Origin: Reyranella soli
GTDB lineage: Bacteria > Pseudomonadota > Alphaproteobacteria > Reyranellales > Reyranellaceae
DNA: 64,000 nt
Assembly (NCBI RefSeq): GCF_007992495.1
Contig: NZ_BKAJ01000037.1
Location: 1 to 64,000 of the forward strand
Direction of reading: 5' to 3'
The position numbers and the translations under genes were made by a program. Positions 8,812 through 17,362 of this stretch are shown here, piece by piece (positions within the stretch are counted from its first letter, which is position 1; the number at the start of each line of letters is the position of its first letter). The notes under the pieces were generated by a model. The model did no database searches, had not been told where the DNA came from, and worked only from the letters and a program-made list of their open reading frames with translations.

Positions 8812-10788
8812 ATGATCCCCGAGCTCGGCCATTACGCGCTGATCCTGGCGCTGGCCGTGGCGCTGGTGCAGGCGAGCTTGCCGCTCGTGGGCGCTGCGCG
8901 CGGCGATGTCCGGCTGATGACGCTCGGCCGCACGGCCGCGCTCACGCAAGCCGCCTTGATCGTCCTTTCCTTTGCGGCACTCACCGAAGCCTATGTGACG
9001 TCCGACTTCTCGGTCGCGACCGTCGTCGCCAACTCGCATTCGGCGAAGCCACTCCTCTACAAAATAAGCGGCGTGTGGGGCAATCACGAAGGCTCCATGA
9101 TGCTCTGGGTGCTGATCCTGTCGGTGTTCGGGGCCGCGGTTGCGCTGTTCGGCGAGAATCTGCCCGACTCCCTGCGCGCGCGCGCGCTCGCCGTGCAGGC
9201 CTGGGTCGGGGTGGGCTTTCTCGCCTTCATCCTCTTTACCTCCAACCCATTCCTGCGCCTTTCGCCCGCGCCGCCGGACGGCAACGGCATGAATCCGCTT
9301 CTGCAGGATCCCGGCCTCGCCTTCCATCCGCCACTCCTCTATCTCGGCTATGTCGGCTTCTCGGTGACCTTCGCCTTCGCCATCGCCGCGCTGATCGAGG
9401 GCCGGGTCGATGCCGCTTGGGCGCGCTGGGTACGGCCGTGGACGCTCGCCGCCTGGTGCTTTCTCACCCTCGGCATAACTCTCGGGAGCTGGTGGTCCTA
9501 TTACATCCTGGGCTGGGGCGGCTTCTGGTTCTGGGACCCGGTCGAGAATGCCTCGCTGATGCCTTGGCTCGTCGGCGCCGCGCTGCTGCACTCTGCGATC
9601 GTCGTCGAGAAGCGCGATGCACTGAAGAGCTGGACAGTGCTGCTCTCCATCCTCGCCTTCTCTCTGTCGCTCCTCGGCACCTTCCTGGTGCGTTCGGGCG
9701 TGCTCACCTCGGTGCATGCCTTCGCTCAGGACCCGGCCCGCGGCATGTTCATCCTCGCCTTCCTGGTGATCGTGATCGGCGGCGCGCTCGGCCTCTACGC
9801 CTGGCGCGCGCCGACTTTGCAGCCCGGCGGCCGGTTCCAGCCGGTGAGCCGTGAGGGCGCGCTGATCGTGAACAACCTGCTGCTCTGCACCCTCTGCGCC
9901 ACGGTGCTACTGGGAACACTCTATCCGCTGTTCCTCGATCTCGTGAACGGCGCCAAGGTCTCGGTCGGCCCGCCCTTCTTCAACACGACCTTCGTGCCGA
10001 TCTCGTTCGCGCTCTTCGCCGCGATGTGCGTGGGCCCGTTTCTAGGCTGGAAGCGCGCCGAGCTCTGGCCCGCGCTGGTGCGTCTGCGCGCGGCCTTCGC
10101 CGTGGCGGTGATCGGCATGATCCTTGCCGCGACCATGATCGACCGGCATGCGACACTGGCTGCCATCGCCTTCGGCTTCGGCGTCTGGCTTATTCTGGCC
10201 AGCATTCTCGAATTCGCCGACCGCACCAAGCTCGGCCGCGCGCCGTGGGCCGAGACGCGGCGCCGGCTCGCCACCCTGCCGCGCGCTTCGATCGGCATGA
10301 CGATCTCCCATACCGCGGTGGGCTTCGTCGTGCTGGGCGCGGTGGCGACCTCGACGTGGAACGTCGAGCTGATCCGCACCTTCAGGATCGGCGACAGTGC
10401 GCCGTTCGCCGGCTGGCAGGCGACGCTCACCAACGTCGAGCAAGTGCGCGGCCCCAACTACGACGCCGAGCGCGCCACCATCACGTTGACGCGGGACGGC
10501 AACCCCTATGTCGTGCTGACGCCGGAGCGGCGGATGTTCCGCGTGCAGCAGCGCGAGACGACTGAGACCTCGATCCGCACCAACTTCCTGCGCGACGTCT
10601 ATGCGACCCTCGGCGAGGGGGATGCGCTGAAAGGCTGGACCATCCGCCTCTACGACAACCCGCTCGCACCCTGGATCTGGCTCGGCGCCGCGCTTTGCGC
10701 TCTGGGCGGCTTCGTCTCCCTTTCCGACCGCCGTCTGCGCATCGGCGCGCCCAAGCGCTCCCGCATCGTGGCCCAGCCCGCCGAATGA
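8812..10788 (+). CDS. ccmF: Cytochrome c heme lyase subunit CcmF
   Basis: 658 residues, the usual CcmF size, with about 15 transmembrane segments. It forms the heme ligase with CcmH/CcmI and reduces the CcmE-bound heme before transfer to apocytochrome CXXCH motifs. The tryptophan-rich signature WGGFWFWDPVENASLMPW is intact, as are upstream conserved stretches YKISGVWGNHEGSMMLWV and the HPP segment (LAFHPPLLYLGY). RBS GGGGGAAG lies just upstream of the ATG. The stop overlaps the ccmG start. Confidence 0.96.
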   Translation: MIPELGHYALILALAVALVQASLPLVGAARGDVRLMTLGRTAALTQAALIVLSFAALTEAYVTSDFSVATVVANSHSAKPLLYKISGVWGNHEGSMMLWVLILSVFGAAVALFGENLPDSLRARALAVQAWVGVGFLAFILFTSNPFLRLSPAPPDGNGMNPLLQDPGLAFHPPLLYLGYVGFSVTFAFAIAALIEGRVDAAWARWVRPWTLAAWCFLTLGITLGSWWSYYILGWGGFWFWDPVENASLMPWLVGAALLHSAIVVEKRDALKSWTVLLSILAFSLSLLGTFLVRSGVLTSVHAFAQDPARGMFILAFLVIVIGGALGLYAWRAPTLQPGGRFQPVSREGALIVNNLLLCTLCATVLLGTLYPLFLDLVNGAKVSVGPPFFNTTFVPISFALFAAMCVGPFLGWKRAELWPALVRLRAAFAVAVIGMILAATMIDRHATLAAIAFGFGVWLILASILEFADRTKLGRAPWAETRRRLATLPRASIGMTISHTAVGFVVLGAVATSTWNVELIRTFRIGDSAPFAGWQATLTNVEQVRGPNYDAERATITLTRDGNPYVVLTPERRMFRVQQRETTETSIRTNFLRDVYATLGEGDALKGWTIRLYDNPLAPWIWLGAALCALGGFVSLSDRRLRIGAPKRSRIVAQPAE

Positions 10789-11342
10789 CCGTCGTGCCCG
10801 TGAGATCGAACCACCTCCTCTACCTCCTGCCACTGATGACGCTTGCGATCCTGGCGGGCTTTTTCGGCTGGTCGCTGGTGTCGGGGCGCGATCCGGCGTC
10901 GATCGGCTCGGCGCTGGTGGGAAAGCCTGCGCCGTCCCTCAAAGCGCCCTCGCTGCGGCCGGACGAGGCGGCCCTCTCCGACGCGCTGCTGCACACCGGC
11001 AAGCCGGCACTGGTGAACTTCTTCGCCAGCTGGTGCACGCCCTGCCTCGCCGAGCATCCGCTGCTCGAGCGGCTGGCGAAGAAGGAGGGCATCACCATCA
11101 TCGGCATAGCCTGGAAGAACAAGCCCGAGGAGGCACGCGGCTGGCTCAAGCGGCAGGGCGATCCCTTCGCCACCGCGGGCTACGATCTCGACGGCTCGAT
11201 GGCGGTCAACTGGGGCCTGTCGGGCGTGCCCGAGACTTTCCTGATCGACGCGCATGGTATCGTGCGCCTGCACATCCGCGCGCCGATCCTCGAAAAGGAT
11301 GTCGAGAGCCGCATCCTGCCGCTTCTCAGGGCGGGGTCGTGA
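10785..11342 (+). CDS. ccmG: Thiol:disulfide reductase CcmG (DsbE)
   Basis: 185 residues, starting at the ATG overlapping the ccmF stop (ATGA). An N-terminal membrane anchor (YLLPLMTLAILAGFFGW) and a periplasmic thioredoxin fold with active site FFASWCTPC and the cis-Pro loop GVPETFLID. The family reduces the apocytochrome/CcmH disulfide before heme attachment, fed by CcdA or DsbD, neither of which is in this window. Confidence 0.94.
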   Translation: MTVVPVRSNHLLYLLPLMTLAILAGFFGWSLVSGRDPASIGSALVGKPAPSLKAPSLRPDEAALSDALLHTGKPALVNFFASWCTPCLAEHPLLERLAKKEGITIIGIAWKNKPEEARGWLKRQGDPFATAGYDLDGSMAVNWGLSGVPETFLIDAHGIVRLHIRAPILEKDVESRILPLLRAGS

Positions 11343-11944
11343 TGGGCGGCGATGCGCTCCATGCACCACCGTGCCATACCGAGGCCGAAGGCCGAGGAAT
11401 CTGCAGGGCTGCAGGAAAGATCCCTCACTGCGCTCAGGATGACACGAACGGTTTGTGGCACACGCTGTGCGTTCTGATCCTGAGCCTGCTGATCTCGCTG
11501 CCCGCCCTCGCCATCGAGCCTTCGGAGATACTGTCCGATCCGGCGCTCGAAGCCAGGGCGCGGGCGCTAAGCCGCGAGCTGCGCTGCGTCGTCTGCCAGA
11601 ACGAATCGGTCGACGATTCGCCGGCCGAGGTGGCCCACGACATCCGCCGTGCCGTGCGGCAACGGCTGGTGGCGGGCGACACCGACCGGCAGGTGCTGGA
11701 CTACATGGTCGCGCGTTACGGCGACTATGTCCTGCTGAAGCCGCCCTTCAAGGCGCGCACCCTGGTACTCTGGCTCGGCACGCCGGCGGTGCTGCTGCTG
11801 GGCATGATCGGCCTATGGTTCGCCGCCGGGCGGCGCAGCACGGCGGTCGGGTCAGCGCCGCTCAGCGACGCCGAACGGGCGAGGCTCGACGCGCTGCCGG
11901 ATGGCAAGAGCGATGTCATCCCCAGCGAAGCGAGGGACACTTGA
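11342..11944 (+). CDS. ccmH: Apocytochrome c thioreductase/ligase subunit CcmH (CycL), with repeat-derived ends
   Basis: 200 residues if read from the ATG that overlaps the ccmG stop (TGATG). The recognisable protein begins with signal peptide LWHTLCVLILSLLISLPALA, followed by EPSEIL...LRCVVCQNESVDDS (redox motif CVVCQ), VRQRLVAGDTDRQVLDYMVARYG and a C-terminal transmembrane helix. Residues ~11-34 are encoded by palindromic repeat copy B, and the last residues (SDVIPSEARDT) by copy C. An in-frame TTG at 11453, just before the signal peptide, is the alternative start. The core enzyme looks intact; initiation is uncertain. Confidence 0.9.
   Translation: MGGDALHAPPCHTEAEGRGICRAAGKIPHCAQDDTNGLWHTLCVLILSLLISLPALAIEPSEILSDPALEARARALSRELRCVVCQNESVDDSPAEVAHDIRRAVRQRLVAGDTDRQVLDYMVARYGDYVLLKPPFKARTLVLWLGTPAVLLLGMIGLWFAAGRRSTAVGSAPLSDAERARLDALPDGKSDVIPSEARDT
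11371..11443. repeat. Palindromic repeat, copy B (within ccmH 5' end)
   Basis: Left arm GTGCCATACCGAGGCCGAAG and right arm CACTGCGCTCAGGATGAC, with inner AATCT...AGATCCC arms: same family as 8693-8785. It sits in frame between the ccmH ATG and its signal peptide. Confidence 0.8.
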
Positions 11945-11984
11945 ACCATTGCGAAAGGTCCCTCGGCCTTTGGCCCCGGGATGA
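11915..11984. repeat. Palindromic repeat, copy C (ccmH 3' end)
   Basis: GTCATCCCCAGCGAAGCGAG faces GGCCTTTGGCCCCGGGATGA as an imperfect inverted repeat. It contains the ccmH stop codon (11942-11944) and ends 13 bases before the ccmI ATG, so it may shape translation or stability of the ccmH-ccmI junction. Confidence 0.8.
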
Positions 11985-11997
11985 AAGCTAGGCTGTC

Positions 11998-13344
11998 ATG
12001 CTCCAACTCCTCCTCGCGCTGCTGACCGCGGGCACCGTGGGTATGATGCTGGTCCGGCCGTTACGCGCGCGGCTCGGCGCTACCGAGCGGCCGCACGGCG
12101 GCCTCGCGATCTATCGCGACCAGCTCGCCGAAGTGGAGCGCGAGCGCGCCGCTGGCAGCCTCTCCGCCGAGGACGCCGCGGCCGCGCGCACTGAGATCGA
12201 ACGCCGCCTTCTCGCTGCCGCCGACAAGTACGGGAACAAGGACACGAACGCCGCGCCGCAGCCTGCCGCAGCGTGGCACCGCTTCCTGCCGCCCGCGCTC
12301 TGTCTCCTGATCCCCGCCTTCGCGCTCGGCCTCTATCTGCGGATCGGCCAGCCGGGCGTGCCCTCCGCGCCCTTCGTCCCGCATCCACATGTGCCGGCAA
12401 CAGCGCCGCCGCAGACCGGCCCCAGCCTCGACCAGAAGATCGCCGCGGCGCGCGCGCGGCTCAAGGAGCCTGACGATCCCGAGACCCTGTCGGTGCTGGG
12501 CGAGCTCCTCACGCAACAGGCCAACGGCGTCGTGCCCGAGCCCGCAGTCGACCTCTTCCGCCGCGCGCTCGCGAAGCAGCCGGACGACGCGCGCGCCCTC
12601 TTCTATCTCGGGCTGCACGAGGCGCAGGCGGGCGAGGCCAGGGCGGCGCTCGGGCGCTGGCTGGACCTCGAGACGCGCTCGCCCGAGGACGCGCCGTGGC
12701 TGCCCTTGCTGCGCGCCGAGATCGATCGCGTCGCCAAGCAAGCCAACATCGATCCCCCTAGCATCAAGCCCGACCGCAAGCCGCCGGCCGTCGCCTCGGC
12801 CGGACCGCCGGCTGCGGCTCCGTCTCCGATGGGCATGCCGCAGCCCACGCCGGAGGAGCGCGAGGCGATGGCGAAGATGGCGCCCGCCGAGAGCCAGCAC
12901 GCGATCCGCGGCATGGTTGATCGGCTCGATGCCAAGCTGCGCGCAGCGCCCGCCGGCCGAGTGGAGGATCGCGCCGGCTGGCTGCGGCTCGCCAACGCGA
13001 GGCGCGTGCTGGGCGAACCCGCGCAGGCTGCCGAGGCTTACGCCAGGGCCGACGCGCTCGCGCCGCTCGACCCGCCGCTACTCGCCAACTGGGCCGAATC
13101 AGAGGTGCGCCAGGTCCAGCCCGGATCGTCGCCCTCGCCCGGCGCCGTCGCCGTGCTGAAGCGCTTGGAAGCAGCCGAGCCTGACAACGCGCTCGCGCTC
13201 TTCTATCTTGGCGCCGTCTCCTTCGGTCATAGCGACAAGGCCGACGCCGCGCGGCGCTGGAAGAAGTTGCTCGCGCTACTGCCTCCCGACGCGCCGATCC
13301 GGAAGGTGCTGAAGGAGAGGATCAAGGAGGCGGAGGCGCGCTAA
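11998..13344 (+). CDS. ccmI: Cytochrome c maturation protein CcmI (CycH)
   Basis: 448 residues. Two transmembrane segments (about residues 1-18 and 95-112) flank a cytoplasmic coiled-coil loop with the CcmI pattern (IYRDQLAEVERERAAG, then ARTEIERRLL). The periplasmic C-terminal part holds TPR-like repeats (residues ~150-230 and ~320-440, for example ALFYLGLHEAQAG and ALFYLGAVSFGHSD). CcmI binds apocytochrome C-termini and delivers them to CcmFH. Last gene of the operon; a transporter-receptor relic follows in the same frame immediately after the stop. Confidence 0.93.
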   Translation: MLQLLLALLTAGTVGMMLVRPLRARLGATERPHGGLAIYRDQLAEVERERAAGSLSAEDAAAARTEIERRLLAAADKYGNKDTNAAPQPAAAWHRFLPPALCLLIPAFALGLYLRIGQPGVPSAPFVPHPHVPATAPPQTGPSLDQKIAAARARLKEPDDPETLSVLGELLTQQANGVVPEPAVDLFRRALAKQPDDARALFYLGLHEAQAGEARAALGRWLDLETRSPEDAPWLPLLRAEIDRVAKQANIDPPSIKPDRKPPAVASAGPPAAAPSPMGMPQPTPEEREAMAKMAPAESQHAIRGMVDRLDAKLRAAPAGRVEDRAGWLRLANARRVLGEPAQAAEAYARADALAPLDPPLLANWAESEVRQVQPGSSPSPGAVAVLKRLEAAEPDNALALFYLGAVSFGHSDKADAARRWKKLLALLPPDAPIRKVLKERIKEAEAR

Positions 13345-13548
13345 CTAGCCGCACAAGCCGATATTCCGCCCGAAATCGCCAAACGTTGGGAGATGGAGAT
13401 CGCGATGGCGCTGCAAAGCGCCCAGGTTCGCGAGGCACTCGCCAAGATCGGTGTTAAACACGGAGCGGTCAGCTATACCGATCTCATCAAGAGCGAACTC
13501 GGTCCCTGGAAGGAAGTCATCCGCGCTGGCAATATCCGCGCTGATTGA
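13345..13548 (+). pseudogene. C-terminal relic of a TctC/Bug-family solute receptor
   Basis: About 67 codons, in frame with and directly after the ccmI stop, read IPPEIAKRWEMEIAMALQSA, then VREALAKIGV and LGPWKEVIRAGNIRAD. This is the C-terminal end of tripartite tricarboxylate transporter receptors, which end in W-x-x-x-I/V-x-x-A-x-I-x-x-D. The first ~250 residues and the start codon are missing. Function lost. Confidence 0.7.
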
Positions 13549-13572
13549 TCAACTGGGTGAGGAGCAGGAGCG

Positions 13573-13947
13573 ATGCCGGGACGAAAGGCGATACCGGCGC
13601 ACCGGATCAGACTCAAACGTGCCTATCGTCCGGCCGCGACGACGGACGGCCTGCGAGTGCTGGTTGATCGTCTGTGGCCGCGTGGTGTGAAGAAGTCGGA
13701 CGCGGCCATCGACCTGTGGACCAAAGGCATCGCGCCCAGCACGGCGTTGCGCCAGTGGTTCGCCCACGATCCCGTGCGTTGGCCGAAGTTCCGCCAGCGC
13801 TATGCAGCAGAGCTGCGTAGACATCGCAAGGAATTGGCTGCCCTGCGCGCCGAGGCCCGGCGCAAGACCCTGACCTTGGTCTTCGCCGCCCGGGACGAGC
13901 GCCACAATGATGCGGTGGTGCTGCGAAACGTGCTTCTCGGCCGCTGA
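13573..13947 (+). CDS. DUF488 family protein
   Basis: 124 residues, matching the short YeaO-like DUF488 proteins. The family signature VDRLWPRGVKKSD is present, followed by APSTALRQWFAHDP and a C-terminal LVFAARDERHNDAVVLRNVL. Function of the family is not established; a small soluble cytoplasmic protein. The ATG follows GAGGAGCAGGAGCG, a good ribosome site. It stands alone between the TctC relic and a gene-poor interval. Confidence 0.88.
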   Translation: MPGRKAIPAHRIRLKRAYRPAATTDGLRVLVDRLWPRGVKKSDAAIDLWTKGIAPSTALRQWFAHDPVRWPKFRQRYAAELRRHRKELAALRAEARRKTLTLVFAARDERHNDAVVLRNVLLGR

Positions 13948-14769
13948 GAGGCTGGACTCGCGAATGTCGCCCAGTCGTCTGCTGCATCAGGTCCGAGCAT
14001 GCACGGCGTGTGTCGACCTGGGCCCTCGGACCTACGAGCACGAGGTCGGGGTCGACAACATCGAGGGCAGCCCGCCCAGCCCGGCGGCGCTCGACGGCAA
14101 CGGGTACGTCGAGGAGCGCGTTGCCAACGGGGACCCGAACGTTCCGCTAGACATGCGGGGCACCGCCTACGAGCGTGCACTCTTAACCGGGAAGGCGCGG
14201 ACTGCCGCTCCGCTTGGCGGTCGGCCGCCCGACCGTCGCCGCCCCGCGATGGTGACGTCCGCGTCTCCGCCATGACCAGAAGTTCCGAGTGAGCTTCGGG
14301 GTCCACAAGGACATCACACACAGTGTATCTCCCGGAGACTCACCACGGACCGGTTTAGTAAGGTGGTCTGGGGTTCTGCTGTGTAGGAGAGAGATCACCA
14401 TTGGCGTCGAAGGTTCGGCTTACTTCGCTAACGATCGTGCGGAACGCCACCCCCTCCTCGTCGCGGCGGCCCTCGGGCGATCGGCATTTTCGAGTGGCTC
14501 CAGTCCGCTACCGTGCGCGCTCGGTCACCTCATTCTGGACCTTCGGATCGCCTCGTGCCGTCGCGACTGCGTGTGGTGCGGATTGGCGGTTGGCCAAGCC
14601 ATGTCACTGTCCTCCATAACCGCGCCCTGCGTTGGGTTGGAATTCGGGTTCCACAGCTTGCGCCCGAGGAAAGCCGACAATGGTCTCGTCCCCGAGGCGC
14701 CATCGCCAGGAAGTACACAAGACACTGTGTCGCCTAACATCGAAGATAGGGGTCGGATTCCATTAGCCC
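13948..14769. other. Gene-poor interval upstream of hemC
   Basis: Frames are open by composition but none resembles a known family. A short frame near 14289 (FGVHKDITHSV) weakly resembles the N-terminus of IS110-type transposases (GxDVHKxxI), too little to call. Confidence 0.4.
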
Positions 14770-14790
14770 GTGAAGTGTGCGACTCCGTTA
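14770..14790 (+). repeat. 21-bp direct repeat, left copy (hemC flank)
   Basis: GTGAAGTGTGCGACTCCGTT plus A, identical to 15951-15971. The two copies bracket hemC. Confidence 0.85.
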
Positions 14791-14805
14791 TGTCTAATCG
14801 ACTAG

Positions 14806-14920
14806 CCGGTGAAAGCGGATTGCCGGACACCTGTCCAGGACCATCGAGATAAGCCACTCCTCTATCGCGAGCGTCGCACGAGCTAGGTAGAACAGGGTCC
14901 CGATGATCGCAAGCGACCGG
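14806..14920 (+). repeat. 115-bp direct repeat, copy 1 (hemC 5' region)
   Basis: Aligns without gaps to 17363-17477, 8 mismatches in 115 by my count. It contains the hemC ribosome site, ATG and first six codons (MIASDR), so either the hemC start region was copied to 17.4 kb or hemC was captured next to a repeat. Confidence 0.88.
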
Positions 14921-15895
14921 GAGGAGCGGAGCATTAGGTGTGCGCCGCCGGTGCGCGTGGCTACGCGGGGGTCTCCACTCGCGTTGATCCAGACGCAGGC
15001 GTTCATCGAAAGGCTTCGCGAGATCTGCCCCGTTTTGCATCTGTCCGGTTCGTTGGTGCGACACATTGTGCAGACGACTGGCGACCGGACACAAGCCCGC
15101 AGCCTGGCGGATATGGGCGGTAAGGGGCTCTTTGCGAAGGAGATCCACGAGGCGCTCATCGAAGGGCGAGCCGATTTCGGTGTGCACAGCCTGAAGGACC
15201 TGGAGACGTTTTTGCCGCCAGGCATCGCCCTCGGATGTGTCCTCCGACGGGAGGATCCGCGTGATGCGCTGGTGGTTCGGGGAGAACCTGGGAGTGAGTC
15301 TTGTGGAGACCTCTATTGCCTCCTGCCCACGGGCTCAGCGGTCGGGTCGAACTCCGCTCGACGCCAGGCTCAGCTTCTCCACGAGAGGCCTGATCTCCGC
15401 ATGAAGTTGCTTCGAGGCAATGTGCATACTCGCCTTGGCAAGCTTCTGAAGGGTGAGGTGTCGGCCACCTTGCTTGCAATGGCTGGCCTTCGGCGATCAG
15501 GCCTGCTCGATGTCCCGGGCGCACTAATCCTTCCGCTTGCCCCTGAGCGGATGGTTCCCGCCGCTGGGCAAGGTATGATTGCGATCACAGTCCGTGAGGA
15601 CGATACCGTGCTTCGCGAGTTGCTGGCTCTGGTCGAGGACGCGGAGTCCCGCGTGCTCGCAACGGCGGAACGCGCACTACTGGTCGAGCTGAATGGATCC
15701 TGTAGGACACCGATCGGTAGTCATGCGCGACTTCACCCGAAGGGTCACCTACACCTAACCGGACTCGTAGCCCGTGCGGACGGAGCGTTTCTTCTGAAGA
15801 GAAGCATTCGTGGAGAGGCGTCGGCTGCCGCGTTCTTGGGTACGGAGCTCGGCCGGGAACTACGTGCAGAGAGCCCAGCGGACATCTTCGGCTAG
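14903..15895 (+). CDS. hemC: Hydroxymethylbilane synthase (porphobilinogen deaminase) HemC
   Basis: 330 residues, about the family length. Condenses four porphobilinogen units into hydroxymethylbilane in heme synthesis; cytosolic. Visible features: RVATRGSPLALIQTQ, the DMGGKGLFAKEI loop, GVHSLKDLET with the catalytic Asp, the paired arginines in NSARRQAQL, PAAGQGMIAI, and the dipyrromethane-attachment Cys in LNGSCRTPIGSHA. The usual VGTSSLRR reads VGSNSARR, a divergent feature. ATG 14903 has AGGG upstream; a GTG at 14951 is a shorter alternative. Not in an operon; flanked by direct repeats. Confidence 0.92.
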   Translation: MIASDREERSIRCAPPVRVATRGSPLALIQTQAFIERLREICPVLHLSGSLVRHIVQTTGDRTQARSLADMGGKGLFAKEIHEALIEGRADFGVHSLKDLETFLPPGIALGCVLRREDPRDALVVRGEPGSESCGDLYCLLPTGSAVGSNSARRQAQLLHERPDLRMKLLRGNVHTRLGKLLKGEVSATLLAMAGLRRSGLLDVPGALILPLAPERMVPAAGQGMIAITVREDDTVLRELLALVEDAESRVLATAERALLVELNGSCRTPIGSHARLHPKGHLHLTGLVARADGAFLLKRSIRGEASAAAFLGTELGRELRAESPADIFG

Positions 15896-15950
15896 CCCGG
15901 ATCGACGTGAGGCGCCCGTCGGTCGGTTGCCAGCTCAGGGTCCTTTAGCC

Positions 15951-15971
15951 GTGAAGTGTGCGACTCCGTTA
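15951..15971 (+). repeat. 21-bp direct repeat, right copy (hemC flank)
   Basis: Exact copy of 14770-14790, 56 bases after the hemC stop and directly before a dispersed repeat core at 15975. Confidence 0.85.
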
Positions 15972-15974
15972 GAT

Positions 15975-15997
15975 CTAGGGTCAAAACCCATAAAGTC
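15975..15997 (+). repeat. Dispersed repeat core, copy 1
   Basis: CTAGGGTCAAAACCCATAAAGTC read as 23 bases from 15975, followed by a less conserved tail rich in TCGGCTTCCGG. The core contains GGGT...ACCC dyad symmetry. Seven related copies occur in this window, all outside intact genes. Confidence 0.75.
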
Positions 15998-16242
15998 TGC
16001 GCCAGGTGTCGGCTTCCGGCCTGAGTCCGGACGTGGGCGACGGTCGAAGTAGTTCGTCAGACAATGACCCGTCTGTGAAGTGGCCTTACCGCCTCGGCTC
16101 TTCGCATTTGGAGGGCAAAGCGGACATCCCATTGGCGTGGGCCCACTTCGCAGTTTGACCCGAAGCGGACATTCGACCTCGCCTTCGCGTTGCGAGTGTT
16201 GTCCTTACAGGCCCTGTCTCAGGTCTACCGCGGTTGTGGAGG
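15998..16242. other. Repeat-rich gene-free spacer
   Basis: Contains the tail of the dispersed repeat and two short motifs of the AAGCGGACAT type (16123 and 16173 regions). No coding frame supported. Confidence 0.4.
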
Positions 16243-17028
16243 CTAGCTCTCTACGAAGCCCGCGATCTCGCGGGCGACGAGAGTGGGCGCAAACACCTGC
16301 GCCTGATGTCCTTGATCGACTAGGCGCCGGGTGTGCGCTGACGGCAAGGTTTCAGCCAGCGCCGCACTCGCCACTTCATGATGACGGGCTGTGGCAGTGC
16401 CGAGCAGCAGCAAAGTCGGCGAAGACATCTGACTAAACCGCTCGACGCCTAATGGCAGACTCCTAATCACTTCCAACTCTCGTACCCATGTGGGGGTAAG
16501 AGCTGCCGCCAGTTGCCAAGCTGGAGATGCACGCCACTCTTTTATTTGCACATCGGTTAATTTCACGAGATCCCTTGCCCCAATCAGCAGAGCTTCGTCC
16601 AGTTGATTGTTCGCGACTGCCGCGCGATAGCGCTCGAACGCGTCTCCGACGGTAGGCCCATCGATCGGGAACGGAGGCTCATAAAGTATCAGTTTGCTCA
16701 CCCGGATGCGCCGAGCAGCCTCCAGCGCGCATATGCCGCCATATGAATGCCCCAGCAAAGCTGAGGTCGGGCCAGCCGCCTCGAGGACGGCAGCGATATC
16801 TGCGCATTCCGTATCGAGCGAGTATCTTTCGGCGTTGCCGCTTCGTCCCCGTCCGCGTCGATCCATCAGGTAGCAGGTAAAGCGATCCGCCAACAAGTTT
16901 GCAACTTGAAGCCATGCGTCACCCACACCCAGGCTTCCGTGCACGAAGACGATGCCGGGTCCGGAACCAAGTTCCAGATAGCCGATCCGCGTACCGTCTA
17001 CGGAACCAACGGAACGTTCCATTGGCAT
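16243..17028 (-). CDS. Alpha/beta hydrolase
   Basis: 261 residues, a single-domain cytoplasmic alpha/beta hydrolase with no signal peptide. Visible: oxyanion-region VFVHGSLGVGDAW, the conserved MDRRGRGRSG turn, nucleophile elbow GHSYGG (Ser), and the late His in VDQGHQAQVFAP; the acid is probably the Asp of the segment before it or in LLLGTATARHH. Substrate unknown; family members include esterases, lactonases and haloperoxidase-like proteins. The ATG at 17028 has no strong ribosome site (GGGGGGTAGATC upstream is acceptable). Isolated, flanked by repeat-rich DNA. Confidence 0.88.
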   Translation of the reverse strand: MPMERSVGSVDGTRIGYLELGSGPGIVFVHGSLGVGDAWLQVANLLADRFTCYLMDRRGRGRSGNAERYSLDTECADIAAVLEAAGPTSALLGHSYGGICALEAARRIRVSKLILYEPPFPIDGPTVGDAFERYRAAVANNQLDEALLIGARDLVKLTDVQIKEWRASPAWQLAAALTPTWVRELEVIRSLPLGVERFSQMSSPTLLLLGTATARHHEVASAALAETLPSAHTRRLVDQGHQAQVFAPTLVAREIAGFVES

Positions 17029-17331
17029 GATCTACCCCCCTGCGGCCTCACCGGAGCGCCATCGATCTAGAACCACTCGCCTGTCAGTCTTTCCCAAGCC
17101 ACTTGTTCACTGTTCCTGCATACCACTCGGACCCCGGACCGCAACTACGATTATCCGCCCGATCTGTCACGTCAGCGCGATGCGCGAGGTCAGACACTTC
17201 GGTTAGACCTTCTGCCCAGTTCCCGCGCTGGCAAGGGTAATGGGATGGACGTCCGTCTGTGGCCCATCTCCGACTAACCACGCGATGTCGCCGAAGTCTG
17301 CAATCGGGCGGAAGCGGACATGGATCGGTAC
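17029..17331. other. Gene-free spacer
   Basis: No supported coding frame. The right end (17281-17331) carries the degenerate tail of dispersed repeat copy 2 on the minus strand (GGCGGAAGCGGACA). Confidence 0.4.
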
Positions 17332-17354
17332 GACTTAATGGGTTTTGACCCTAG
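17332..17354 (-). repeat. Dispersed repeat core, copy 2
   Basis: Minus-strand version of the CTAGGGTCAAAACCCATTAAG core; lies 8 bases before the second copy of the 115-bp repeat, the same association of the two repeat types seen next to hemC. Confidence 0.75.
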
Positions 17355-17362
17355 TCGATCAG

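Noticed and set aside
8767..9717. 316-codon minus-strand frame
   Set aside because: Antisense to ccmF; composition typical of a shadow.
10026..12006. Alternative-frame proteins within ccmF, ccmG and ccmH
   Set aside because: Overlap genes with clear motifs; no independent evidence.
13547..13555. TTGATCAA palindrome as a regulator site
   Set aside because: Overlaps the stop of the TctC relic and has no spacer; too short to support.
14289..14330. IS110 transposase N-terminus (FGVHKDITHSV)
   Set aside because: Only about ten residues match and no catalytic region or inverted repeats follow.
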